Shown here in pieces: positions 52,579 through 61,925 of a stretch of DNA of 64,000 nucleotides; the stretch's first letter is position 1; each line of letters opens with the position of its first letter. Both the position numbers and the translations under genes were made by a program. The stretch lies in contig NZ_CP036426.1 of NCBI RefSeq assembly GCF_007752535.1, positions 5,022,001-5,086,000 on the forward strand, written 5' to 3'. The DNA comes from Tautonia plasticadhaerens. Lineage in GTDB: Bacteria > Planctomycetota > Planctomycetia > Isosphaerales > Isosphaeraceae. Under the pieces are notes generated by a model. The model ran no database searches. It was not told the DNA's origin and saw only the letters and a list, made by a program, of their open reading frames with translations.

Positions 52579-54024
52579 TACTACTCCGTTAGTTGCTCGG
52601 GAGGTGGGTCGACGAGTCCCCGGCAGTAGGGGCAGTCGTGCCGGCAGATCGGGGCCAGCAGGCGTTGCAGGGCCCGGCGGATCGACGGCAGCGTGATCAC
52701 CGGACCTCGGCGCCCCCCCTTTTGCCCGGCCGGGGTCGACCCCGGCGGGCTCGCCGCTGCTCGAGTGCCAGGAAGCCGTAGGCCAGCATCACCAGGCAGG
52801 CGTGGTGGTGGAACCCGCGCCAGGAGCGGCCCTCGAAGTGGTCCAGCCCGAGTTCCTCCTTCATCTGCTGGTAGCCCTGCTCCACCGGCCAGCGGCTCCG
52901 CCACAGCCGCACTGCCCGCAGGCGGCTGGTGCCCGCCGGCAGGTCGCTGAAGGCGTACTTGAGCTTGCCGTCGGCCTGCTCCTCGATCAGCAGCCAGAGC
53001 GGCTCCTCGCCGGCACAGTCGCCGGTGGCCCAGCCGTGCCCCGGCCAGACCCGCAGCCAGGCGAAGCGGCCCGACATCGGGCCCTTCGTCCCTTCGCGCC
53101 AGGTGACCTTCCGCCGCGGCGTCCGCGAGGCCAGCTCCCTCAGGCTGACCGGCCGGGGGGATCCCTCGGCCAGGCGGGGCCGCTTCTGCGGGCGGCCGCC
53201 CGTCGCGGCCGTCGGCTCGATCCACCGGGGCTCCTCGGTGAAGACCACCAACTCGTCGGTGACGCCGACGATATAGTGCAGGCCACGCTCGGCCAGGCCG
53301 GCGCGGGACGGCCCGGAGACGCCGTAGCCGGCGTCGGCCAGCACCAGCTGCCCCGGCAGCCCCTCGCCACGGACCCGGTCCAGCAGCTCCAAGGCGATCT
53401 GCCCCTTGGTCAGCATCCGCCGCTCCGGCTCGGGCACGCCCGCCCGGTCGAGGCGCGCCTCGTCCCCCAGCCAGCTCTCCGGCAGGTACAGCCGCAGGTC
53501 GAGCGGGCAGTGCCCCTTCGGGCTGACGTAGTGCACCGAGACGGCGCACTGGCAGTTGGCCTTCTTGCCCAGCGCGCCGCAGTGCTGACGCTGCACCCCG
53601 ACGGAGTGCTTGCCCTGCTTGGGGAAGGTCGTGTCGTCGATGACGAAGATGCCGGCCGGGTCGGCGAAGCACTCGGCCATGACGGCCCTGTAGCGCTTCC
53701 AGGCCGCCTGCTCGTCCCAGGGGCTCTGGCTGACGAACTGCTGCAGCGCCTGCTCGGGGTCCTTGACGGCCAGCTCGGGCGGCAGGGGGACGCGTCGGGA
53801 GAGCGGCTCGATGCTCTTGCGCTCGCCGTCGGTGATCAGGCCGCGGAGATAGACCGGGCACCAGCGGGCGGGCCGATCGAGGGCGAAGGCGTCGCGGAAG
53901 CGGGCGGCGTAGGCGTCGAGGCGTGAGAGGGCCTCGGGGTCGAGTTCGGGGGTGTAGGTCTTGCTCATACCACCTGGTACGAACAAGACCCCGGGGCTGG
54001 TTCGTAGTGGCTAACGGAGTAGTA
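52579..54024 (-). mobile_element. IS701-family insertion sequence
   Basis: The element is 1446 bp. The ends are inverted: TACTACTCCGTTAG at 52579 and CTAACGGAGTAGTA ending at 54024. The 4-bp duplication TTAC is present on both sides (52575-52578 and 54025-54028), as usual for this family. The right TTAC includes the first base of the neighbouring IS5-type element, so IS701 landed on that element's edge. Confidence 0.9.
52697..53968 (-). CDS. IS701-family transposase
   Basis: The product is about 423 aa from ATG 53968, which has AGGTGG upstream. The DDE core shows FVIDDTTFPKQGKHS (first Asp), LVLADAGYGVSG (second Asp) and PVEQGYQQMKEELGLDHFEG (Glu). The C-terminus is basic (RRARRGRPRPGKR). 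It is complete, with no frameshift. Confidence 0.92.
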   Translation of the reverse strand: MSKTYTPELDPEALSRLDAYAARFRDAFALDRPARWCPVYLRGLITDGERKSIEPLSRRVPLPPELAVKDPEQALQQFVSQSPWDEQAAWKRYRAVMAECFADPAGIFVIDDTTFPKQGKHSVGVQRQHCGALGKKANCQCAVSVHYVSPKGHCPLDLRLYLPESWLGDEARLDRAGVPEPERRMLTKGQIALELLDRVRGEGLPGQLVLADAGYGVSGPSRAGLAERGLHYIVGVTDELVVFTEEPRWIEPTAATGGRPQKRPRLAEGSPRPVSLRELASRTPRRKVTWREGTKGPMSGRFAWLRVWPGHGWATGDCAGEEPLWLLIEEQADGKLKYAFSDLPAGTSRLRAVRLWRSRWPVEQGYQQMKEELGLDHFEGRSWRGFHHHACLVMLAYGFLALEQRRARRGRPRPGKRGGAEVR

Positions 54025-54027
54025 TTA

Positions 54028-54887
54028 CAGCGTGTTGGGAAAGCGTGACCTAGCCTTCCGGCATGGACACACGAGCCGCCTACCCGAGTGACCTGAGCCA
54101 CGCCGAGTGGGCCCAGGTCGAGCGCGTCATCCCGGCCCCCAAGCCTGGCGGCCGCCCCGCCAAGCACGAGCGGCGCGAGATCGTCAACGGCCTGCTGTAC
54201 GTCGCCCGCACCGGCTGCCAGTGGCGGGCCATGCCCCACGACCTGCCCCCCTGGGCCACCGTGTATTGGTACTTCCGCATCTGGAAGCGGGACGGCACCT
54301 TCGATTGCCTCATGGACCTGCTCCGCGGCGACGCGCGGCGGGCCGCGGGCCGGCAACGGCAGCCCTCGGCGGCGATCATCGACTCCCAGTCGGTCAAGAC
54401 GACGGAAAAGGGGGGCCCCGCGGCTACGACGCGGGCGAGCAGGTCCACGGCCGCAAGCGGCATATCCTGGTGGACACGCTCGGCCTGATCCTGGCCGTGG
54501 TCGTCCACCCGGCCGACGTGCAGGACCGCGACGGGGCCCGGCTGCTGCTGGAGCCGCTTCGGCATCGCTTCGGCCGCCTGCAGCTGATCGTCGCCGACGC
54601 GATCTACAACGGCGGGATCGCCGAGTGGGTCGCGTCGCTTCGCCCCCGGAACAAGCTGCGCCTGAAGGTGGTGGCCAAGCGGCCCGGCGCCGAGCGTTTC
54701 GAGGTGCTGCCGTTCCGCTGGCGGGTCGAGCGGACCTTCGCCTGGCTGGGCCGATGGCGTCGGCTCTCGAAGGACTACGAGGAGACCTGCTCCAGGAGCG
54801 AGGCGTTCGTCAAGCTGGCGATGATCCATCTGATGGCCCGCCGTCTCGCGAGAAAACCTCCGCGTCGATAGCTTTCCCAACAGTCTG
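54028..54887 (+). mobile_element. IS5-family insertion sequence (two overlapping frames)
   Basis: The element is about 860 bp. The ends are imperfect inverted repeats centred on TGTTGGGAAAGC (from 54033) and GCTTTCCCAACA (to 54882), with outer CAG and CTG. A TTA lies on each side (54025-54027 and 54888-54890), giving a 3-bp duplication. The right TTA is shared with the next element. Confidence 0.82.
54063..54871 (+). CDS. IS5-family transposase, frameshift-type
   Basis: The first frame (from 54063) carries the N-terminal part (SDLSHAEWAQVERVIPAPKP, GCQWRAMPHDLPPW) and the first catalytic Asp in AAIIDSQSVKTTEKGG. At the A4G6 run near 54410 the reading must slip -1, after which PRGYDAGEQVHGRKRHILVD, LIVADAIYNGG and WRVERTFAWLGR follow. 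Such A/G slippery sites are used for programmed frameshifting in this group, so the element may be active. A simple mutation cannot be excluded. Confidence 0.82.
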
Positions 54888-54890
54888 TTA

Positions 54891-56333
54891 GCTCGACTGA
54901 TGCGGAATGCCGTGGGCTACGCTGCCGGAGCCAGGGCGTAGAAGAGGGCCTTGTGCGGCGCCTCGGGGAGTTGATCGAGGGCCGTGCAGCCGCCCGCCCG
55001 TGGGGAAACCCACTCCCGCCCCAGCCGGCGACGCACCGAGGTCAAGGCGTCCGAGGACGTCATGCCCGCCTTGCCCGGACACTCGACGCGACCCGATCGC
55101 TCTGCCTCGGGCGGGCACTGGTACAGCAGGGCGACGACCGTGTACAGCCCCGGCAAGCGCGGGGCGGCTCGGGCACCGTCCGCCGACACCAGCCCTTGGT
55201 GCTCTCCAGTCCGAGCAAGCGACGCGCCTCCTGGAAGGTGGTCTCCAGGTCCCAGCGACCGTGGTAGGCGGCGATCATCGCCGCCGCCGTCATCGTCGGG
55301 TCGGTGCTGTAGAAGTATTCGTCCCGGTGCGTCCCGGTCTCGTCTCGCACGGAGGTCCACGTCAGGGGTATCAGCTTCTCGCCGGCCTTGTACCAGTGCC
55401 CCGTGCCGGCGGCCACCCCCGCCTGCCGCTCGCCTCCGCCGTACCAGGCCACCGTCAGGGCCTGAAGCGTGGCGGCCTCGACCGCCTGCCTGGGCTTGGG
55501 GCGTCGAGGTCCCTTGACCGGGGGCCGTCCCTTGCCCCCCGTACGGCGGGGGCGGGTCGAAGAGGTTGGCCTCGGGGTGCGGCTCGCTGACGAGGCAGAG
55601 GTGGCCCCGTAGGCGGTGGGCGAACCGGGCCAGCTCGTGCGCGCCGTAGCCCGAGTCGCCCACGAAGACGGACTCCCGGTCGGGGGACCCGCCGAGCATG
55701 ACTTGCGACAGCGTGGCCATGATTCGGGCCGGGGTACGGTGGGGGCGACACCGCTCCCGGTCGCCCTCCTCGCTACGGTCCGGGTCCGCCAGCACCGATA
55801 GGGCCCAGGGCCGGGTCGCCCACGGGAAGCGGACGATCATGGCGAGGACGACCCGGGGGTGGCCGTACCGCCAGGCGGTGTAGCCGTGGCCGGAGGGGAC
55901 CGGATCCCGCTGGCGGGCCTCGCCGTAGACCCGACGACCGGGATGGCCACCGGCGGTGTCATCGCCGACCAGGATGACGGCCTGATCGGCCGGCACCGGG
56001 GCCAGGACGAGGCGGCACGTCTGGCAGGCCAGCCGGAGGGCGGACCACTCGGCGGAGGAGGGTCCAGCTGGTAGGTGGTCGGATGCCCCCGGGTCAGCGG
56101 GGCGGAGGATGTCGGCGACGGTGCGCCGCCCGGTGGTGAGAATCGCCGAGCCGAAGAGGATGACGAAGCGGTGGGGCGTTGGTTGCGTGAAGACACAGGC
56201 GAGCGCATCGAGCAGCGGACGAGCCTCGGGGGGTATAGTCATCGGGGGTCGTCCTCGGTCGGTGGGCTGGGGTGCGTGTGCGACTCCCCAAGCTTCCGCC
56301 GAGGCGGCCCACCGTAATCTGCATCAGTCGAGC
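54891..56333 (-). mobile_element. DDE-type insertion sequence with decayed transposase
   Basis: The element is 1443 bp. The termini are exact inverted repeats, GCTCGACTGATGC at 54891 and GCATCAGTCGAGC ending at 56333. TTA flanks both ends (54888-54890 and 56334-56336). The left TTA is also the right flank of the preceding IS5-type element. Confidence 0.8.
54917..56242 (-). pseudogene. Frameshifted transposase (DDE_5-like)
   Basis: From 56242 the frame reads a transposase N-terminal part (AVILVGDDTAGGHPGRRVYG, ARQRDPVPSGHGYTAWRYG, ESVFVGDSGYGAHELARF). Near 55545 the sequence leaves the frame. It continues in a second frame as GHWYKAGEKLIPLTWTSV and AYHGRWDLETTFQEARRLLG. Near 55190 it shifts again, ending LYTVVALLYQCPPE to 54917. 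Two unrelated shifts indicate decay. The first Asp (GDD), the second (GDSGYG) and the Glu (TTFQEAR) are still readable. Confidence 0.78.
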
Positions 56334-56863
56334 TTAATTAAATAAAGTGTTTACTGATTGCGCGGCGGGGGCCGATCCAGGACTGAAGAAACACGGGCCG
56401 ATCCTTGGCGAGACCAGGGTGGGCCCCAAGTCTACGGCTCGGGCCGGCACCGGAACCTAGTCCTGGCGGCGGTGGCGTGCGGCTTCGGCGGACCGCCATC
56501 TCATATCAGACTGCTTCGGGAAGTGCGCGACGGACTGCCGGTGATCCCTACGAGCCGCTGCTCAAAGACGGCCGTGCGTGGGAGGACATCCAAGCTGCCT
56601 CGACTTTGGGAGTCATAGCACTTATGCTGACCGAGCCCTCTGAGTCTGTCTCATGCCCGGGAAGGCGAAGCATGCCCACGGCAAATCAGAATGCACCCAA
56701 TCATTCTTGTTAACATTCACGCAAGAATTTCATTTGCAAGGCATGTCCATATATACAAGCAGATCCTGTCGAAGTACCATTAGGGGGGCCCTTAACTGGT
56801 CCAACCCCAGAAGCGCGCTTCAGACATTCCCCTGAGCGGACATGCTGGTGATAGTGCATCCTG
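56334..56863. other. Non-coding stretch between two insertion sequences
   Basis: These 530 bases are locally AT-richer than the surroundings. They hold no leader, motif or plausible start. No RNA gene or repeat was identified. Confidence 0.4.
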
Positions 56864-58167
56864 GTTTCTGTAAATTCCCCGCCCGCCCCGGCGGGGACTC
56901 GGCTTGAAGCGGCAGGTCACCGCCGGTTCCCCTGGAAGGTGCCAACCGAACCAAGGGAGACCACCGACGATGACCCACCACGATCAACCTACCGCCCTCG
57001 GCGAGATCCTGGAACTGCTGGCCGAGCACGGCTTCGACGGCATGGCCCAGGCTATCGGCGTCCTGCTCGACGAGGTCATGAAGCGGGAGCGGACGCACGC
57101 CCTCGGGGCCGCCCCCTACCAGCGATCCGAGCACCGCAACGGCTACGCCAATGGCTTCAAGCCCAAGACGCTGCACACCCGGATGGGGCCGGTCACCGTC
57201 CGGGTGCCCCAGACCCGAGGCATCGACTTCTACCCCTCGGCGTTGGAGAAGGGCGTCCGCAGCGAGCGGGCCTTGAAGCTGGCCGTGGCCGAGATGTACG
57301 TCCAGGGCGTCTCGACCCGCAAGGTGGCCGCCATCACCGAGAAGCTCTGCGGCCTGGAGGTCACCAGCGGCCAGGTCAGTCGGGCCGCCGCCGCCCTGGA
57401 CGAGGAGTTGCAGAAGTGGCGATCCCGCCCGCTGGGGGAGACGCCGTACCTGATCCTCGATGCCCGCTATGAGAAGGTCCGCCTCGGCGGCTCGATCGTC
57501 TCCTGTGCCGTGCTCGTGGCCATCGGCATCGACCCGCAGGGTCGGCGGTCGATCCTGGGGGTGAGCGTCTCGATGTCCGAGGCGGAGGTCCACTGGCGGG
57601 AGTTCCTGGCCTCGCTGCAGGCCCGTGGGCTGCACGGGGTCAAGATGGTCACCAGCGACGCCCACGCCGGGCTGAAGGAGGCCCTGGCCGCCCGGCTGAC
57701 CGGCGTGCCGTGGCAGCGGTGCCAGTTCCACCTGCAGAAGAACGCCCTGGCCTACGTGCCGAAGCCATCGATGCAGCCGGAGGTCACCGCCGGCCTGCGG
57801 GCGGTCTTCGACGCCCCGGATCGCAGCGAGGCCGACCGGCAACTTGACCTGGCGGTGAAGAAGTACCGGGCCGTGGCCCCGAGGCTGGCCGAGTGGCTGG
57901 AGCAGAACGTGCCGGAGGGGCTGACCATCTTCACGCTGCCCTCGGGCCACCGCAGGCGATTGCGGACGAGCAACATGCCGGAGCGACTGAACGAGGAGGT
58001 GAGCCGGCGGACGCAGGTGGCGGGGCTGTTCCCGAACGAGGGGTCGGCCCTGCGGCTGGTCAGTGCCGTGTTGATGGAGATCAGTGAGGATTGGGAGACG
58101 GGACGGAGATACTTGACGATGGGACCGGGCTGACCTGTCCGCCTTCAGGCCGGGTTTTTACAGAAAC
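56864..58167 (+). mobile_element. IS256-family insertion sequence
   Basis: The element is about 1.3 kb. The ends are short inverted repeats, GTTTCTGTAAA at 56864 and TTTACAGAAAC ending at 58167. No 8-9 bp duplication was seen (TGCATCCTG versus AAGTTTGCA). Confidence 0.85.
56970..58133 (+). CDS. IS256-family (Mutator-like) transposase
   Basis: The product is about 387 aa from ATG 56970 with AGGGAG upstream. Typical segments are EHRNGYANGFKPKTL, TRMGPVTVRVPQTRG, YLILDARYEKVR (first Asp), VTSDAHAGLKEAL (second Asp), WQRCQFHLQKNAL and SNMPERLNEEVSRRTQVAG (Glu). It is a complete single frame. Confidence 0.93.
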   Translation: MTHHDQPTALGEILELLAEHGFDGMAQAIGVLLDEVMKRERTHALGAAPYQRSEHRNGYANGFKPKTLHTRMGPVTVRVPQTRGIDFYPSALEKGVRSERALKLAVAEMYVQGVSTRKVAAITEKLCGLEVTSGQVSRAAAALDEELQKWRSRPLGETPYLILDARYEKVRLGGSIVSCAVLVAIGIDPQGRRSILGVSVSMSEAEVHWREFLASLQARGLHGVKMVTSDAHAGLKEALAARLTGVPWQRCQFHLQKNALAYVPKPSMQPEVTAGLRAVFDAPDRSEADRQLDLAVKKYRAVAPRLAEWLEQNVPEGLTIFTLPSGHRRRLRTSNMPERLNEEVSRRTQVAGLFPNEGSALRLVSAVLMEISEDWETGRRYLTMGPG

Positions 58168-58839
58168 AAGTTTGCACAATCATGCTGGTCGAGCCCGAGA
58201 CCCAATGGTAACTGGCAGGAGGCAGGCGAGTTCGAGGAACAATTGGCTTCGGGTGATCAGGGTCGCCCAGCTTGCGGTCGACATGTTTCGGAAGAAGGAC
58301 GAGGGTAAAGGACGGGGGAAGCCCTGCGGGCCACCAGGCCAGAGGGCCGATGTTTTCAGTGCATCTTGGTGAGCCGGGCAGGCAAGGCGGTCGGCCGCGA
58401 GTAGGGAAGAGAGCGCGGCGAACTGGTCGTCGCGGAAGATTGGTCCGAGCTCATCGGCGATGCGGAGGTAGGGCGTGCCCTTGAGGAAGGAGGCGTGGGC
58501 GACACGCCGGGTCTCGTCTCATCGGGGATCGTGAGGTCCGGTCGGGGCTGGAGTGACACGGGAGGTGCTCGTGGGCCAGGGGGTCCGGAGGAGTCGCCGG
58601 GGCTCGACTCGGTCTGACCAGGATCCTCTCACAACTGCATGCCAGGAAGGAATATGGAATTCGCCACCAATGTCACTGTTGGGTCTGGGCCTTGTTCAGC
58701 GGTTGGCCGCCGGATAACCTCGATTTCCAGCCGGACCGCCGCTGCTTCCGACGACCGGCGTGACGTCATCATGCCTTCGCGGTCAGGTCGATCGCCCACT
58801 TGGCTCCCCTCCAGCATCCATCAAAGAGTTCGTTCAACA
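58168..58839. other. Non-coding stretch upstream of the polysaccharide-type operon
   Basis: This region of 672 bases has no recognisable gene. The promoter of the operon that begins at 58840 should lie here, but no consensus was recognised. Open frames upstream of 58840 extend the first gene without similarity and are not supported. Confidence 0.45.
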
Positions 58840-59700
58840 ATGGATCGATCAGAGGAGGATGACCCCACTCCGTTCCTGGATTTCGGCGATGCGGTGATGA
58901 AGGATGCCGGGGAACTCTTGAGGAGCCATCTGGGACGATCCTTATCCTCCGCGAAGGGGCCGTTCGACCTCGTCACCGAGGCCGACCATGCCGTCGAATC
59001 GATGTTCGCCGAGAGGTTGTCGCGGTCCTTCCCCTCTCATGATATGATCGGAGAGGAGCGGGGGCTGAGGAGGGGCGAGGGCGAGTCCGGGTATTGCTGG
59101 ATCATCGATCCGCTGGACGGGACCGTCAACTTCGCGGCGGGGCACCCGTGCTTCTCGGTGTCGCTGGCGCTGTTCCGGCATGGTTCTCCGGTGATCGGCT
59201 GGGTCTACGACCCGGTCCATGACGAGCAATTCAGGGCCGTCCGGGGGGGCGGGGCGACGCTAAATGGCTCCCTAATGGGACCATCTGCCGATCGTTCCTG
59301 CGTGCTCCCGGTCGGCCTGAGCACCGGCTTCATCGAATGGGCCCTGGCATGCTCGAGGGGGGAGATGCTGGCCGAGGTCATCCGACGATTCGGGAAGATC
59401 CGCATCCTCGGCAGCCAGGCGTTGCACCTCTGCTATGTGGCGGCCGGCCGGCTTCGCCTGGCGGCCAGCGTCGAGGCCAAGCTCTGGGACGACGCCGCCG
59501 GGGCGCTGATCGTGGCCGAGTCGGGCCGACGGTACTCGGGCCTGCGGGGCGAGCCGGTCTTCCCGATCCCCCCGGACAGCCCACTGTGGGCCGGGGCCCG
59601 CGTTGGCAGCCTCGCCGGCGATGATGTCACGGTCGAGCAGATTCTCGGTATGCTTGGTGAGTCCGGGGCCAGGGTCCCCGGCGACGGGGAGGGGCCGTGA
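58840..59700 (+). CDS. Inositol monophosphatase-family phosphatase
   Basis: The product is 286 aa from ATG 58840; the longer frame upstream adds only low-quality sequence. The family motifs are in place: D49 in TEADHAVE, GEE at 71-73, DPLDGTVNF at 90-98, and LWDDAAGALIVAESGG-like (here WDDAAGALIVAESG) for the second metal Asp. It dephosphorylates inositol phosphate, 3'-phosphoadenosine-5'-phosphate or a sugar phosphate. Its position in front of envelope-type genes favours a sugar phosphate, by inference. Its stop overlaps the next start (GTGA). Confidence 0.88.
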   Translation: MDRSEEDDPTPFLDFGDAVMKDAGELLRSHLGRSLSSAKGPFDLVTEADHAVESMFAERLSRSFPSHDMIGEERGLRRGEGESGYCWIIDPLDGTVNFAAGHPCFSVSLALFRHGSPVIGWVYDPVHDEQFRAVRGGGATLNGSLMGPSADRSCVLPVGLSTGFIEWALACSRGEMLAEVIRRFGKIRILGSQALHLCYVAAGRLRLAASVEAKLWDDAAGALIVAESGRRYSGLRGEPVFPIPPDSPLWAGARVGSLAGDDVTVEQILGMLGESGARVPGDGEGP

Positions 59701-60704
59701 AGCACGTCATCGTCAACGAATCGCTGCAGGAATCCGAGGCGAGGCCCCCCGGGGCGTTCGACACCCTCGTCGATCGGAGCGTGGCTGCGGCGCGGGATAT
59801 GCTAGCGAGTCCGGCCGGGTCGGAGCGGCTGTCCCGCTGCCCGGCCTGCGGCTCGACGGCGCTTGCCGGGGCGTTCTCCCGGCACGGGTACGACTACTCC
59901 GAGTGCCGCGACTGCCGCTCCCTCTGGGCCTTGCACCGGCCCTCGGCCGGGCAGATGCGATGGTACCTGCACGAGTCTCCCGCGGCCCGGTTCCGATCCG
60001 ACCCGGGGTACCTTGGGAGCATTCGGGGGCGGCTGAACGACCTCGCCCTGGGCCATGCCGAGCTGATGGAAGACCAGGCCGGCCGGGCCCGCGTCGAGGG
60101 CTGGGTCGCCCAGGTCGGCCCGAGGTCGCCGGTGGCGATCGACCGGCTTGCGCGCCGGGGCGTGTCGCCAGTAGCGGCCGTCGCCCCGCTTCCCCCGTTC
60201 GAAGCCTTCGGTGGGACCGACCAGGAGACCTTCGGCAGCCTGTCGGACCTGGGACCCGACTCGGCCCGGCTCGTCTCGGCCTTCGAGATCCTGGAGCACG
60301 AGCGCGACCTCCCCGCCTTCCTGGCCGAGGCCCGACGGGTCCTGGCCCCGGGGGGCATCCTCGTCGCCACGGCCCGGGCCGGCAGCGGGTTCGACGTCCA
60401 GGTGCTCTGGGAGCACGCCGATGTCTTCCCGGCCGAGCACATCAACCTCCCCTCGGTCGAGGGGATGCAGACGCTCCTGGACCGCACCGGGTTCGAGGCC
60501 GTCGAGATCAGCACGCCCGGGCAGCTCGACCTCCAGATCGTCCGCCGGCTCCACGATCGCAGCGGGGTGCAACTGCCCCGGTTCCTCGAATACATCCTGT
60601 CGCATCGCGACTCCTCCTGCCTCGAGCGCTTCCAGGCCTTCATCCAGGAGCAACGGCTCAGCTCCCACCTGAGGGTCATCGCCCGGAAGCTCCCCACGGA
60701 ATAG
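59697..60704 (+). CDS. Zinc-ribbon SAM methyltransferase-like protein
   Basis: The product is 335 aa starting at GTG 59697, which overlaps the previous stop. An N-terminal zinc ribbon has CPAC (48-51) and CRDC (70-73). The later half resembles class I methyltransferases (VSAFEILEHERDLPAFLAE, RRVLAPGGILVATA, NLPSVEGMQTLLDRTGFEAV). The usual Gly-rich SAM loop is poorly conserved around residues 140-160, so activity is uncertain. Similar zinc-ribbon methyltransferases occur in sugar and surface-polymer clusters. Confidence 0.75.
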   Translation: MKHVIVNESLQESEARPPGAFDTLVDRSVAAARDMLASPAGSERLSRCPACGSTALAGAFSRHGYDYSECRDCRSLWALHRPSAGQMRWYLHESPAARFRSDPGYLGSIRGRLNDLALGHAELMEDQAGRARVEGWVAQVGPRSPVAIDRLARRGVSPVAAVAPLPPFEAFGGTDQETFGSLSDLGPDSARLVSAFEILEHERDLPAFLAEARRVLAPGGILVATARAGSGFDVQVLWEHADVFPAEHINLPSVEGMQTLLDRTGFEAVEISTPGQLDLQIVRRLHDRSGVQLPRFLEYILSHRDSSCLERFQAFIQEQRLSSHLRVIARKLPTE

Positions 60705-60836
60705 GTCCCCCGCCGGCCCCCCTGGCCGCAGGCGGCGACACGCCGCCCCCCCGCCGGCCGATCGCTCGGGCCCGGATCGCCCGGCCACCGACTCGCACCC
60801 GAGATGCCCCCGACTTCGACCCAGGATCGCACCGCG

Positions 60837-61925
60837 ATGAACCTCCAGGTCCAAGAGACGCAGATCGCCCCCGACCAGGCCACGGCCGAGATGCCCGCCA
60901 CTCAGGGGCATCTCGCCGGTCCGATCCGGGTCGGGATCATCGGGATGGGGCGCGTCGGCGCCCGCAGGGCCGAATGCGTCAAGCGGCACCCGGACATGGA
61001 GCTGGCCGCCCTCTGCGATGTCGACGCGAAGCGGGCCGAGGCCTGGCCCGGCGTCTCCTTCTCGACCGACTACCGCGAGCTGATCGACCGGGACCTCGAT
61101 GCGGTCTTCATCTGCACCTACAACGACACGGCGCCGGCGATCGTCATCGAGGCCCTGAACCGGGGCAAGCACGCCTTCTGCGAGAAACCGCCGGGCCGTT
61201 CGGTCGAGGACGTCCGGCGGATCATCGAGGCCGAGCGCGCTAACCCGGAGCTGAAGCTGAAATTCGGCTTCAACCACCGCTATCACTACTCGATCATCGA
61301 GGCCAAGCAGATCGTCGACAGCGGCCGGTACGGGAGGGTCCTCTGGGTCCGGGGCGTCTACGGCAAATGCGGAAGCATCCAGTTCGAGAACGAGTGGCGC
61401 AACGACCGCAACATCGCCGGCGGCGGGATCCTGCTGGACCAGGGGATCCACATGATCGACCTCTGCCGCTACTTCTGCGGCGACTTCGACCAGGTCAAGA
61501 GCCTGGTCAACACGGCCTACTGGAAGATCCCTTTCGAGGATAACGCCTTCGCCATCCTGAGCAACGGCGACGGCCAGGTGGCCATGGTCCACTCCTCGGC
61601 GACCCACTGGAAGCACCTCTTCTCGATGGAAATCTGCATGGAGGACGGCTTCGTCAGGCTCCAGGGCATCCTCTCCAGCACCCGGAGCTACGGCGACGAG
61701 ACGCTGACCTACGCCCGCAAGCAGTTCGAGGACACGACCCGGGCCTTCGGCCGCCCCCGGGAGGAGACGATCATCTACGACACGGACGACTCCTGGGCCC
61801 TGGAGGTCGCCGATTTCGCCGAGGCGATCCGCGCCGGCTGGCCCATCACCTCGGGCAACTCGTCCGACGCATTGCGGGCGATGCAGCTGATCGAAGACAT
61901 CTACGCCGACGGGAGACCGCGATGA
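60837..61925 (+). CDS. Gfo/Idh/MocA-family NAD(P)-dependent oxidoreductase
   Basis: The product is about 362 aa from ATG 60837; an alternative ATG at 60804 would add 11 residues. The Rossmann motif is VGIIGMGRVGARRAE. The EKP motif (GKHAFCEKPPGRS) and FGFNHRYHYS are typical. The C-terminal substrate domain contains GGILLDQGIHMIDLCRYF with the catalytic-region His. It oxidises or reduces a sugar or cyclitol derivative. It overlaps the next gene by ATGA, so the two are co-translated. Confidence 0.9.
   Translation: MNLQVQETQIAPDQATAEMPATQGHLAGPIRVGIIGMGRVGARRAECVKRHPDMELAALCDVDAKRAEAWPGVSFSTDYRELIDRDLDAVFICTYNDTAPAIVIEALNRGKHAFCEKPPGRSVEDVRRIIEAERANPELKLKFGFNHRYHYSIIEAKQIVDSGRYGRVLWVRGVYGKCGSIQFENEWRNDRNIAGGGILLDQGIHMIDLCRYFCGDFDQVKSLVNTAYWKIPFEDNAFAILSNGDGQVAMVHSSATHWKHLFSMEICMEDGFVRLQGILSSTRSYGDETLTYARKQFEDTTRAFGRPREETIIYDTDDSWALEVADFAEAIRAGWPITSGNSSDALRAMQLIEDIYADGRPR

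Noticed and set aside
58639-58839. A longer N-terminus for the IMPase-like protein
   Set aside because: The extra 67 residues resemble nothing and the family length fits a start at 58840.
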